Positions 25,926 to 34,691 of a DNA stretch of 64,000 bases are shown here, piece after piece. Position 1 is the first letter of the stretch; each line of letters starts with the position of its first letter. This stretch comes from Yersinia rochesterensis. GTDB taxonomy: Bacteria > Pseudomonadota > Gammaproteobacteria > Enterobacterales > Enterobacteriaceae. The notes under the pieces are model-generated. The model was not told where the DNA came from. It saw only the letters and a program-made list of their open reading frames with translations, and did no database searches. Location: positions 3,534,001 through 3,598,000 of the forward strand of contig NZ_CP032482.1 of assembly GCF_003600645.1 (NCBI RefSeq). The letters are read 5' to 3'. The translations under genes were made by a program, and so were the position numbers.

Positions 25926-26417
25926 TTACGCGGTAGTACGCTCGTTCCAAGAATCGGAATGAATGATGTTGCCGTCTTTGTAAGTCCAGGTGATTTTTTC
26001 GTAACGCAGCTCAATGGCTTCGAGGTGATTGTGTTTCTCTTTGGCCGGATCCTTGATGTCGTGCATCTTCGGTGCCACTTTCACCAGCTTCACGTTCTCA
26101 AGCTTGGTATTGAAATACTCCACTTCCTGACCCGCATCGTTAATGCGATACCATTTGAACTCAGCGGATTTCAGGGTCTGGCCGGTGGTTACCGCTTTGT
26201 ACAGGTACGGGCTGGAAGAATCGATTTCCTTGGTGAACAGGAACGGGGTATGGATACGGGTGCCGGTCAGCTTGCCCGTGTTGTTGTCTGTCGGGATATA
26301 CAGGTTATGTTCCTGCGCCACGATCTCAATGCTGCCTTCGCGATCTTTAACATCTACGGAACCTTTAATGTCCGCACCGCCATCATCTTTCAGCCACAGA
26401 TAGACTGGAATTGCCAT
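25926..26417 (-). CDS. hcp: T6SS tail tube protein Hcp (TssD)
   Basis: 163 residues, typical of Hcp. It opens MAIPVYLWLKDDGGADIKGS and contains REGSIEIVAQEHNLYIP and HTPFLFTKEIDSSSPYLYKA, the conserved beta-barrel strands of the hexameric ring. Hcp stacks into the inner tube and is expelled with VgrG. The C-terminus (DIKDPAKEKHNHLEAIELRYEK) is the normal Hcp region, with no fused toxin. It lies 3 nt after the OmpA-domain gene. Confidence 0.96.
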   Translation of the reverse strand: MAIPVYLWLKDDGGADIKGSVDVKDREGSIEIVAQEHNLYIPTDNNTGKLTGTRIHTPFLFTKEIDSSSPYLYKAVTTGQTLKSAEFKWYRINDAGQEVEYFNTKLENVKLVKVAPKMHDIKDPAKEKHNHLEAIELRYEKITWTYKDGNIIHSDSWNERTTA

Positions 26418-26420
26418 GGT

Positions 26421-28154
26421 TTACTTCTCCATTTCTTGAGTTGAGACGTCACTTTCATCCTGTGACGCTGTTTTTACGCCTGGCAGGCGACAGGCATCGG
26501 CCTGCGGTACCAGACTGATTTCGACACGGCGGTTGAGCGCACGGCCCGCTTCCGTATCGTTAGATTTCAGAGGACGACTCTGGCCATAGCCCTGGACGGC
26601 AAAGCAGCTTTCTGGAATATCCCCGGTATCGCGCATCCAGTTGCGTACCGATTCCGCCCGCTTAAGTGACAGAGCCTGATTCGACTTATCATCACCCGTG
26701 ATATCGGTGTGCCCCGCCACCACGATCAACCAACCCGGTTTTGCTTTAATCCCGACCAGCGCATTGATAAGCACTTTGGTGGAGCCAGATTTAAGCATTG
26801 ATTGACCCACGTCAAAGAGCGACAGACTATCCAGACGGAGGGTTTGGGATCCCTGAACAATTTGATTAATCACTGGTGGCGGTGGCGGTGGTGGTGGTGG
26901 AGTCCAGCTATTGATAGCGATATCAAGCGGAGCCCTAAGCCGCAGCCCTTGATACAAACCCAGTGACAAACGCATGGGCGCACCGCGACGTAACCAGTCA
27001 TCCAGCAGATGTGCATCCGCCCGTAGTTGCTGTTGGGCCAGAGCTTTAGGGGCTGGAGGCGTGCCAGTGAGCCGGTTATACTGCGACAGATGATCATCAA
27101 CGCTCTGGACCAGGCGCTGGTTATTGATGAAAGAGGCCAGCAGGGCAAACAGTAAAAATACCCCGCACAGCACGCCAGCCATCTGCCAAACCTGCATCAG
27201 GCGGGAGACGCCGCGGCGGCGAGGCAGATAAGGTAGCAGCACTTCTGGCAACGGCAGGCACTCTTGCTCAGGGGTCGCCACCGGCATCAGCGTAGTGACT
27301 CCATTGATGTGTGTCTGCCACAAATTGTTCTGACGCCCCGCGACCGGTGTAAAACAGCAGCCCCATGCGCACAGGGTAAGTGCAGGGACATCTCCTTGCC
27401 GCTGTGTCAGGATGCTCAGGACATGTTCATCAAGCCAGGACAGAAGACTTTCCATCCAGAATACAGCGCTCAACCTTCCCTCACCGTTGCAGGACTCTTG
27501 AGGCTGGCTCCATTCAACCAGCGGTATGACGCCTGCCCCCACCTCCTGAACCTGAATGCCTTTCTGCCCCGGAGTGACCGTATACCACCGTTCGGCCTGC
27601 GCAGATGAAGCCACAGGTGGTGAAAGCCAGGTGCCTAACCAGACTGGAGGGATCCCCGCAAGCCATCCTTTGCACTGCACGATAGCCCGTTGCCAGGCAC
27701 GCAGGAATTGTGAAAAATCATCCAGGCTCTGATGTTGCTCTGGCACGATAGCCAGTAATACCGAGATCTGCGCAATCAGCGCCGGGCGTTCAGCCGCCAG
27801 ATGTTGCGCGAGTATTGGCAGTTGTTCTGGTAGCTTCACTGCCAGATACCAACCCTGACGCGTTTCACGAAAAGATGCCAAGGGGGAAAACAGGGCATCG
27901 CTGTCACCACAAACCAGTACTACCGCGCCCTGAAAATCTTCAGGTGGCAGTGTTGAATCGGCAATGGATTGGTGAGCCACTTTATTGCCGTTGTACTTGC
28001 GCCACTGAAAGTAACCGACCGCAGCACAGAGGATGACAACCAACATGCTCAGTGCCACACGACTGCCCGTGCCCAGCGGCCAGAAACCCAGGATAAGCCA
28101 CAGTGCCAGGCACGCCCCCAGCAGCAACAGAAGTAACTGTGTTAATCCGCGCAT
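26421..28154 (-). CDS. T6SS OmpA-domain inner-membrane protein (TagL-like)
   Basis: The protein has 577 residues. Two N-terminal membrane helices (LLLLLLGACLALWLILGFW and VALSMLVVILCAAVGYF) and a third near residue 330 (GVLCGVFLLFALLASFI) precede a tract of nine prolines. A C-terminal OmpA/MotB-type peptidoglycan-binding domain follows, with the signature VAGHTDITGDDKSNQALSLK...RAESVRNW and RRVEISL. In systems where TssL lacks its own peptidoglycan domain, such as this one, a separate TagL-type protein anchors the complex to the cell wall. The gene follows tssL by 3 nt, which supports that role. Confidence 0.85.
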   Translation of the reverse strand: MRGLTQLLLLLLGACLALWLILGFWPLGTGSRVALSMLVVILCAAVGYFQWRKYNGNKVAHQSIADSTLPPEDFQGAVVLVCGDSDALFSPLASFRETRQGWYLAVKLPEQLPILAQHLAAERPALIAQISVLLAIVPEQHQSLDDFSQFLRAWQRAIVQCKGWLAGIPPVWLGTWLSPPVASSAQAERWYTVTPGQKGIQVQEVGAGVIPLVEWSQPQESCNGEGRLSAVFWMESLLSWLDEHVLSILTQRQGDVPALTLCAWGCCFTPVAGRQNNLWQTHINGVTTLMPVATPEQECLPLPEVLLPYLPRRRGVSRLMQVWQMAGVLCGVFLLFALLASFINNQRLVQSVDDHLSQYNRLTGTPPAPKALAQQQLRADAHLLDDWLRRGAPMRLSLGLYQGLRLRAPLDIAINSWTPPPPPPPPPVINQIVQGSQTLRLDSLSLFDVGQSMLKSGSTKVLINALVGIKAKPGWLIVVAGHTDITGDDKSNQALSLKRAESVRNWMRDTGDIPESCFAVQGYGQSRPLKSNDTEAGRALNRRVEISLVPQADACRLPGVKTASQDESDVSTQEMEK

Positions 28155-28157
28155 CCG

Positions 28158-28811
28158 CTAGTGCATCCCTGTCAGTTGAGACACCATGTGCGTCAACCGA
28201 GTGGACAACGTGAACCACAGAGCAACCAGTATGACGACGCCCGCCCCCCAAAAGAGCCAATAGGTCTTGCGCCCAGAGCGCAAACGCAATGAGCGTGAGA
28301 CCACCGGTGTTTCCTGTGAAGAGGCAAACGGCGGTACCAGCAAACTCAGCTTACGCACCACATCTTCTCTGCGCTCGTCACCCTGTTCGCGGTAACGACC
28401 GGCAAATCCCAAGGTTAGCGCACGGTAAAAGCAGGTCAGCACCGCCGTATCCGGTGCCGGCTCCTGCAACACCGTGCGGATCCGCTCCCACAGCTCTTCA
28501 CCCGCGTTTAGAGTATTGAAGTAGCGGGCCTGAAGCGGGTCTTTCAGCCATTTGGTATAACCGCTGTCCTGTTTCTGACGGTTCAGGACGCTTTCATCCA
28601 GTAACGCACACTGGGTGTACAGCATATGGTCGCAACTGATTTCGCTGAAACCGGCACGCGACAGCGTATCGCGTGCGCTGTCAATCCACGCACAGGCACG
28701 GCGGTACAAGGCTTCTCCGTCCTCAACCTCCTGACCGTTACGCAACTGGCTGACCATCAGCCAGCAGGGATAAAAGACTGCATCAACCACAGACGTATTT
28801 ATTTTGCTCAT
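28158..28811 (-). CDS. tssL: T6SS inner-membrane protein TssL (DotU/IcmH)
   Basis: This 217-residue short TssL has a helical cytoplasmic domain (LYTQCALLDESVLNR, DPLQARYFNTLNAGEELWERI, CFYRALTLGFAGRY) and one C-terminal membrane helix (YWLFWGAGVVILVALWFTL). There is no OmpA extension, and that part is encoded by the next gene. Its ATG overlaps the stop of tssK (ATGA), indicating coupled translation. TssL joins TssM in the inner membrane and contacts the baseplate through TssK. Confidence 0.95.
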   Translation of the reverse strand: MSKINTSVVDAVFYPCWLMVSQLRNGQEVEDGEALYRRACAWIDSARDTLSRAGFSEISCDHMLYTQCALLDESVLNRQKQDSGYTKWLKDPLQARYFNTLNAGEELWERIRTVLQEPAPDTAVLTCFYRALTLGFAGRYREQGDERREDVVRKLSLLVPPFASSQETPVVSRSLRLRSGRKTYWLFWGAGVVILVALWFTLSTRLTHMVSQLTGMH

Positions 28812-30145
28812 GAGCGTAGCACCGCAAACAGTTCGAGTTTGACATCACCCAGCGAACCTGGGGTGTAGAAAGCACAGTTCCCCGCATCCAGCATGGCCTG
28901 CGCGGCTGGCCCCTTGAGGTCAAGGGCAAAGTACTGATTCTCTAGACGCAGCGGGATAGCGGCCGGAACATGAGACAGCGGTTTCATCGCCACACCGTTG
29001 AGTGCCACGTTAACCACATCTGACACATCCTCAACGCTGCCAGCCTTACACAACAGCGGGAACTGAGTTTGCAACAGATGGTTGGGGATCGAAGAGCGAA
29101 CCGAGAGATAGAAATCAGCCCCTTCACGCAGACGAGCATCATGCAATGAACCGGTCCAGAATTGGCCCTCGTGAGCCAGTTCAATCGCCACCATCCGGGA
29201 CGGCAGGCTGGCTTCGAGCAGGGCATCAAGCAAGGTGAACAACGGCGGGAAAACCTGCTCAGGTGCGTCATGCTGATACAGCGGAATGTCTTCAGCTTTA
29301 TGTTCAAGGGAAAATGTCAGCAGACTACCGGCGAGGCGGACCAGTTCGCGATAGAACAGTTCTGGATGGCGGGAAGGTGTCTGATACAGTTCCATCAGTA
29401 CCGGCTCGGCACTGTTTAACGCATTCAGCAACCAGAACAGCGACACATCGGCCACCGCAAAATCTGCCATCCGTTCGTTACTTTCACGCCGCATGGCCAT
29501 CAGGCGACGTCGACGCGCCTGTAGACGGTGGATTAAATCCCCCAATTCAGTCAGCACCACCTGACTTGCCGCCAGCGACAGCATCGGTGGAATGAAATTC
29601 TCATCCTGCATCCACTGCCCCTGGGCATTGCGCATCAAGCGCACCACTGGGCAGGTCAGATAAGCACTGTTTTCCTGATGAGCAAAACGCAGCGTGACCC
29701 CGTGGCGCATTATCGCCAGCTCAGTACGCTCATGACCGGCAAGCTCCTGTACCGTGACCCACTCTTGCTGCCAGCGGCGAGGGCGCGCGCTGTCCTGACC
29801 ATCATCCAGATTGCCGCCGTTGGCCGACAGTAACGGCAATGCCAGCACCACATCGACCACGTCACGGTCTGAAATTACAGACAAATCGCAGGCGGGAGGC
29901 AGGTTATCCGCCCGTTCAGAATCAATCAGCGTGCCATCAGGGAAGCGAACCACCAGTCGAAGTGCATTCAGACGGGAAAGCGCCAACGATCCACTGTCGA
30001 ATGCCGCATCAATGACACCCCATGGGGATGCCAATGTCATATGTGCCACGCCGTCTGCCACGTAGGCGTCCCAGCGGGCCTGTTGCTGGAATTGTTGCGG
30101 GGCTAAAAAGGCTCCGTCATTCCATAGCGGACGATAAATCTTCAT
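28808..30145 (-). CDS. tssK: T6SS baseplate adaptor TssK
   Basis: 445 residues from the ATG at 30145, which is preceded by AAGGAAG. The family opening is MKIYRPLWNDGAFLAPQQFQQQ. Domains follow phage receptor-binding protein folds: the N-terminal shoulder, head and a C-terminal part contacting TssL/TssM. TssK trimers connect the wedges to the membrane complex. Codons upstream of this ATG are open but lie in the ERIC-derived intergenic sequence. Confidence 0.94.
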   Translation of the reverse strand: MKIYRPLWNDGAFLAPQQFQQQARWDAYVADGVAHMTLASPWGVIDAAFDSGSLALSRLNALRLVVRFPDGTLIDSERADNLPPACDLSVISDRDVVDVVLALPLLSANGGNLDDGQDSARPRRWQQEWVTVQELAGHERTELAIMRHGVTLRFAHQENSAYLTCPVVRLMRNAQGQWMQDENFIPPMLSLAASQVVLTELGDLIHRLQARRRRLMAMRRESNERMADFAVADVSLFWLLNALNSAEPVLMELYQTPSRHPELFYRELVRLAGSLLTFSLEHKAEDIPLYQHDAPEQVFPPLFTLLDALLEASLPSRMVAIELAHEGQFWTGSLHDARLREGADFYLSVRSSIPNHLLQTQFPLLCKAGSVEDVSDVVNVALNGVAMKPLSHVPAAIPLRLENQYFALDLKGPAAQAMLDAGNCAFYTPGSLGDVKLELFAVLRS

Positions 30146-30175
30146 CGGTACTTCCTTGCTTACAATCATGCCCAA

Positions 30176-30289
30176 CGTCATTGGTGTTGCAGCTAGATGG
30201 CAACTGAACGAATCCCCAGGCGTTGACTAACGCCAATGACTGGGGAGAGAAGGCAGCCAACAACGCTGCAACTTCAAGGACAAAGGGCA
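30176..30289. repeat. Degenerate ERIC-like element between tssC and tssK
   Basis: Blocks of the ERIC consensus are present in order: GTTGCAG, GAATCCCCAGG, central dyad GGCGTTGACTAACGCC, GACTGGGGAGAGAAGGCAGC and GCTGCAACTTCAAGGA. The ends are more degenerate than those of the copy at 25801. It lies between cistrons of the tssB-hcp operon, so it is transcribed and could modulate mRNA stability or the ratio of sheath to downstream proteins. Confidence 0.75.
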
Positions 30290-30290
30290 A

Positions 30291-31838
30291 TCAGGCTTTC
30301 GCCTTCGGCATCTGCGAAACCAATGACAGATTCACGTCCATGCCTTCAACCTGGAAGTGCGGTACGGCATACAGCTTCACGCGGAAGAAACCGGGGTTGT
30401 CTTCAATATCTTCTACCGTGACTTTCGCATCACGCAGTGGATGGGAAGCCTGCAAATCGTCGCCCGGATCAGTCATTTCCGTCACCAGCGTGCGGATCCA
30501 GTTATTCAGCTCCAACTCCAACAGACGGCGGTCTTTGGTAGTACCGATGTTCTCGCGCTGGATCAACTTCAGATAATGCGCAATGCGTGACAACAGGAAG
30601 ATATACGGCAGACGGGCATTAATACGGCTGTTGGCAGTCGCGTCAGCGGTGTCATACAGCGCGGGCTTCTGCGTAGAGTTGGCCGAGAAGAAGCAGGAGT
30701 AATCACGGTTTTTGTAGTACGACAGCGGAATAAAGCCCAGATTAGCAAACTCAAATTCGCGCGTTTCCGGGATCATCACTTCTGACGGGATTTTGACCTG
30801 ATTACCGGTACCTAGATCGTACAGGTGGATAGGCAGGTTGGTCACAGCGCCACCGGCCTGCGGGCCACGGATCTGCACACACCAGCCGTTTTTGATGAAG
30901 CTTTTCACCATATTGGCGGCAAAAGCAAACGAGGCATTGGTCCACAGATAACGGTCGTGGTCCGGCCCTTTCACCTGCTCTACGTAGTTAAAGCTACGTA
31001 CTGGCACTGTGTCCGGGCCGTAAGGCAAGCGCCCCAGCACGCGCGGCATGGTCAAGCCGATATAACGTGAATCATCCGAATCGCGGAAGGCTTTCCACTT
31101 GATGTATTCAGCACGGTCAAAGTAGTTACCAATATCTTTGATAGCCGCCACTTCTTCCATGTTCTCTTTACCAAAGAACTCGGGGCCAACGGAGCCAATA
31201 AACGGCATATGGGCTGCCGCGGCGACCTTGGAGATATTGCGCAATAACGCGATATCTTGCGGGCTACGGTCAAACTCGTAGTTGGAGATAGCGGCGGCAA
31301 TCGGCTCGCCACCGGGGGTGTCGTATTCCTGAATGTAAGTCTGGGTGTAGAGGCCGCTTTGCACGATTTCAGGGGCGTCTTCAAAATCCTGCACCAGATG
31401 ATCTTTACTGATATCCAGCAGTTCGATACGCACGTTTTGACGGAAATCGGTTTGATCGATAAGGGATTTCACGCCACGCCAGGTCGACTCCACCCGTTGG
31501 AAATCAGGGTGATGCATCACCGCATCCAACTGGCGACTGATTTGATCATCCAGCGCCGCAATGTGGCCATCCAGCAGGGTTTTATCCAGCTTTTCCACTT
31601 TTTTCGACGACTGCTTCAGCAGGTCCAAAAAGACACTGACGGCGGCAGTGACACGCTCATCAGTGGTGGCATCTGCCATGGTATCGTTGTTCTGGAAAGC
31701 ATCCAGCCCCGTCAATGAGGAGACCGGGCTCAGGTTGATTTTTTCAAATAAAGCGGCATAAACCCCCTGGGCTACGGGACGGTTTTTCTCTAATACGGTC
31801 GTCGCAGTACCCTGCGCACTGTTTTCCTGTACAGACAT
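30291..31838 (-). CDS. tssC: T6SS sheath large subunit TssC (VipB)
   Basis: 515 residues from MSVQENSAQG at 31838, which lies eight bases after AAGGA. Longer in-frame starts overlap that site. Conserved features include LLKQSSKKVEKLDKTLLDGH, ESTWRGVKSLIDQTDFRQNV, the PYGPDTVPVRSFNYVEQV segment and the C-terminal handshake strands. TssC polymerises with TssB into the contractile sheath. tssB lies 44 nt upstream. Confidence 0.96.
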   Translation of the reverse strand: MSVQENSAQGTATTVLEKNRPVAQGVYAALFEKINLSPVSSLTGLDAFQNNDTMADATTDERVTAAVSVFLDLLKQSSKKVEKLDKTLLDGHIAALDDQISRQLDAVMHHPDFQRVESTWRGVKSLIDQTDFRQNVRIELLDISKDHLVQDFEDAPEIVQSGLYTQTYIQEYDTPGGEPIAAAISNYEFDRSPQDIALLRNISKVAAAAHMPFIGSVGPEFFGKENMEEVAAIKDIGNYFDRAEYIKWKAFRDSDDSRYIGLTMPRVLGRLPYGPDTVPVRSFNYVEQVKGPDHDRYLWTNASFAFAANMVKSFIKNGWCVQIRGPQAGGAVTNLPIHLYDLGTGNQVKIPSEVMIPETREFEFANLGFIPLSYYKNRDYSCFFSANSTQKPALYDTADATANSRINARLPYIFLLSRIAHYLKLIQRENIGTTKDRRLLELELNNWIRTLVTEMTDPGDDLQASHPLRDAKVTVEDIEDNPGFFRVKLYAVPHFQVEGMDVNLSLVSQMPKAKA

Positions 31839-31882
31839 CAGCATGTTCCTTTTCTTCTTTCTACAAGCAGCCAATCCGGCGA

Positions 31883-32383
31883 TTAACAGTCTTTGGGGGC
31901 CAATGCCGCCAGTTCAGCACGCAGCTCATCGCTCAATGCTTCGTCTTTGAGGATGTTTTCCAGCTCACGGCGGAAGGTGGCGTTGTCCAGCAAATTGGAC
32001 TTGAGATCACGCAGCAGATTGCGCATTGCCAGCAAGGCACGCAGTTGTGGGATTTGACGGGCGACACTTTCCGGCTCGAAATCCTTCATGTCATTGAAGG
32101 TCAGGGATACGGCGGTATCGGTATTATCCCCTGCCAAAGTATCAGGCACCGTTAATTTCAGGCTCGGTTGGAACTCGGCCAACACGCTGTTGAAATTATT
32201 TTTGTTGATATTGAGTTTTTCACGTTCGGACAGCGGGCGCTGTTCCTGACCGTTGCTGTAATCACCCATCACCAACAACTTCAAAGGCAGCTCCATTTTC
32301 TTTTGAGCGCCACCTGTATGCAGGTCAAGCTTAATATTAATGCGTGCTTTAGGTATCTCATTTTGGAAGCTTGAAGAGGACAT
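31883..32383 (-). CDS. tssB: T6SS sheath small subunit TssB (VipA)
   Basis: 166 residues, the usual TssB length. Conserved segments are LPLKLLVMGDYSNGQEQRPL, LTFNDMKDFEPESVARQIP and the C-terminal LRAELAAL helix. It is the first gene of the tssBCKL-ompA-hcp unit, and the promoter should lie in the 1.1 kb upstream. It starts MSSSSFQNEIPKARI, preceded by AAGGAAAG. Confidence 0.96.
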   Translation of the reverse strand: MSSSSFQNEIPKARINIKLDLHTGGAQKKMELPLKLLVMGDYSNGQEQRPLSEREKLNINKNNFNSVLAEFQPSLKLTVPDTLAGDNTDTAVSLTFNDMKDFEPESVARQIPQLRALLAMRNLLRDLKSNLLDNATFRRELENILKDEALSDELRAELAALAPKDC

Positions 32384-33376
32384 CGACTTTCCTTGTTAGG
32401 GAAGAGAATTAAGGAAATCCATTCCTGATAAAACGCGTAAAAATAATCTACTTGTGTGAACACAATATCCAACACCCTCCGATACGTCGGGCGTATGTAA
32501 TAACAAAATAATTGTCCGTAGATAACCTTACCCATTCACAGGATGGCATAACACGGTATCTGATAGGTATTTTTCACACACATAAGCACATCAATTAAAT
32601 ACCCGAGGCGCAGTGTAGAAACATTAGGTACTTAACACCAACGCGTTAAATGTAACTAAATGTAACCATTAAAACAAAATAATCAATATAACATCTCATT
32701 GATGTGTAAGACTTTTCTTACATGAGAAACGTAAACCCATACTGTAAAAGGGTTTAATAAATATCATAAAAATTAAAGTAACAGCTTTGGAAGTGTGTTA
32801 TAGGAATATGCCTACAAATATTTTTTCAGAAATGTGACATTCGTCGGGGATGTTTGATTACAAGAATCAGAAATAAGAGATAAATCTATTATCACTGTGA
32901 ATCAATTAACCTCTATTAACGTAAATATAATTTATTGCAAGAGAGTGTCATTGAATTTTTGAGCATAGTCCTCTACCCCCGCAGAACTTAATTTTCTCGG
33001 AGCCAATATGCACAAGAGTGCTAGCCAGATGATGGCTGAGCACCCTGAATATTTATTCTAAAATGGAAAACATGCTAAGTAACTATATAGTTTAGGTTTT
33101 TGTACACGTCATGAATGTATCAATAGGTGAAGAGATAATATAATCATTATTGTTCACTTCAGTCACTTTGTCGGCAGAAACAAGCTATGAAAGTCTGGAT
33201 CTCGGTGGAAAGGGGCGATATTTTTGCGAAGGATCTGTCTGCATGATAGATGTCCTGACCGTGTGTTTCTTTCATCCTGACAATTTTCCCCTGTGACCGC
33301 TTCAGCATAGCTGACAACAACTAGCGTAAATCCGACATAACATTAATTTGAATTTTTAATATTCTCTTCCTGGTAT
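32384..33376. other. About 1.1 kb AT-rich divergent intergenic region
   Basis: No credible coding sequence lies between the divergent tssB and choloylglycine hydrolase genes. The region is AT-rich (for example AATCAATATAACATC and GTAAATATAATTTATT), as in promoters silenced by H-NS-like proteins. A short tandem repeat TAAATGTAACTAAATGTAAC lies near 32646-32665. The T6SS promoter and its regulatory sites presumably lie here, but I could not identify a convincing sigma-54 or Fur site. Confidence 0.5.
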
Positions 33377-33398
33377 AGAAAGCAAGATCATGCTTTCT
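33377..33398. promoter_or_regulatory. Inverted repeat upstream of the choloylglycine hydrolase gene
   Basis: Perfect 8-bp arms AGAAAGCA and TGCTTTCT are separated by AGATCA, about 100 bp before the start codon. It could be an operator or an early transcribed hairpin. It lacks the T-run of a strong terminator. Confidence 0.4.
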
Positions 33399-33497
33399 TT
33401 AACTGATAATCTACTATTAACATCCAGATGAGCATCAACCAGAGCGTCGAATTGCCACTTAAGCATTCTGATTATTGTGATATAGGAAAGGTAACGC

Positions 33498-34571
33498 ATG
33501 AATAAAAACCGGATATCTAAAATGCTATTAGGCGCGATGGCCTTTGTCAGCACCATCACGCTAATTCCCGCAGCACAAGCCTGTACCCGAGCTGTTTATC
33601 TGGGGCCGGAAGATTTAGTAATAACCGCCCGCTCGATGGATTGGAAAGAAGATCTTCATTCTGATCTGTGGATATTCCCACGGGGAATGGAGCGCACTGG
33701 GAATGCGGGGCCAAACTCAGTGACCTGGACATCAAAATATGGCAGCGTGATCACCGCCGCCTATAACATTGCGACTACTGACGGCATGAATGAAAAGGGC
33801 TTAGTGGTGAATATGCTGTGGCTGGCTGAATCCCAATACCCAGAGCCAACCCCAGCTAAACCTAACATTTCACTGGCAGCCTGGGGGCAATATGTTCTTG
33901 ATAATTTTGCGACCGTCGATGAAGCGGTTAATGAATTTAAAAAAGATCCTATTACCGTATTAACCAGTAATGTCCCTGGTCAGGAAAGGCTGGGCACCAT
34001 TCATCTCACACTGTCAGATGCCAGTGGTGATAGCGCCATATTTGAATATATTGATGGCAAGCTCATTATCCACCATAACCGGGAATATCAGGTGGTCACA
34101 AACTCACCGACCTATGATAAACAATTAGCAATTAACTCATATTGGCAAAGAATTGGTGGCACCAACATGCTACCGGGCACCAATAGCTCCAGTGATCGTT
34201 TTGTTCGAGCACAGTTTTATATTAATGCGATTCCCAAATATACCGATAAGCAACTGGCTACAGCGAGCGTATTGAGTGTTATTCGTTCAGTTTCCGTTCC
34301 TTATGGTATCAGTACACCCGATGAACCGAATATCTCCTCCACCCGTTGGAGAACTCTCTCAGACCAGAAAAATAAGATTTATTATTTTGAATCTACATTG
34401 ATGCCAAATACATTTTGGGTTGATTTTAATAAGGTCGATTTTTCAAAATCTGCTGACGTGAAAAAGCTGAAGATCAATACGCCACAAGCGGCTCAGTATA
34501 CTGGCGATGTCTCATCACATTTCCAACCAGAAAAACCGTTTGTATTTGAACCTGTTATTCAGAAAACCTAA
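33498..34571 (+). CDS. Secreted choloylglycine hydrolase / penicillin V acylase family amidase
   Basis: 357 residues. The signal peptide ends AAQA, directly before Cys29. Signal peptidase cleavage would therefore expose the N-terminal nucleophile Cys of this Ntn-hydrolase family. In mature numbering Cys1, Arg17 (ITARSMDW) and Asp20 fall exactly at the family positions, and Asn174 (VVTNSPTYD) fits the oxyanion residue. Family members cleave the amide bond of conjugated bile acids, penicillin V or N-acyl homoserine lactones. Gram-negative periplasmic forms often favour penicillin V and acyl homoserine lactones. The exact substrate cannot be read from the sequence. It is a single gene between the T6SS and the efflux operon. 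Confidence 0.9.
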   Translation: MNKNRISKMLLGAMAFVSTITLIPAAQACTRAVYLGPEDLVITARSMDWKEDLHSDLWIFPRGMERTGNAGPNSVTWTSKYGSVITAAYNIATTDGMNEKGLVVNMLWLAESQYPEPTPAKPNISLAAWGQYVLDNFATVDEAVNEFKKDPITVLTSNVPGQERLGTIHLTLSDASGDSAIFEYIDGKLIIHHNREYQVVTNSPTYDKQLAINSYWQRIGGTNMLPGTNSSSDRFVRAQFYINAIPKYTDKQLATASVLSVIRSVSVPYGISTPDEPNISSTRWRTLSDQKNKIYYFESTLMPNTFWVDFNKVDFSKSADVKKLKINTPQAAQYTGDVSSHFQPEKPFVFEPVIQKT

Positions 34572-34600
34572 TGCAACCTGTTGAGCAGTAGAGTAAAAAT

Positions 34601-34648
34601 GGGGAGAGAATCACCCTAATGCTATTAGCATAGCGCTATTCTCTCCCC
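34601..34648. terminator. Bidirectional terminator between the hydrolase gene and mdtP
   Basis: Perfect 11-bp arms GGGGAGAGAAT and ATTCTCTCCCC enclose a 26-nt loop. On the minus strand the stem is followed by ATTTTTAC, and on the plus strand by TGTTTATT. It lies between convergent genes and suits both. Confidence 0.8.
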
Positions 34649-34691
34649 TGTTTATTGGCACCATAATCTACATGGCTCACTGCTCCAGCAG

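Noticed and set aside
32384..32600. Sigma-54 promoter for the T6SS
   Set aside because: I found no convincing TGGCAC-N5-TTGC element on the minus strand before tssB.
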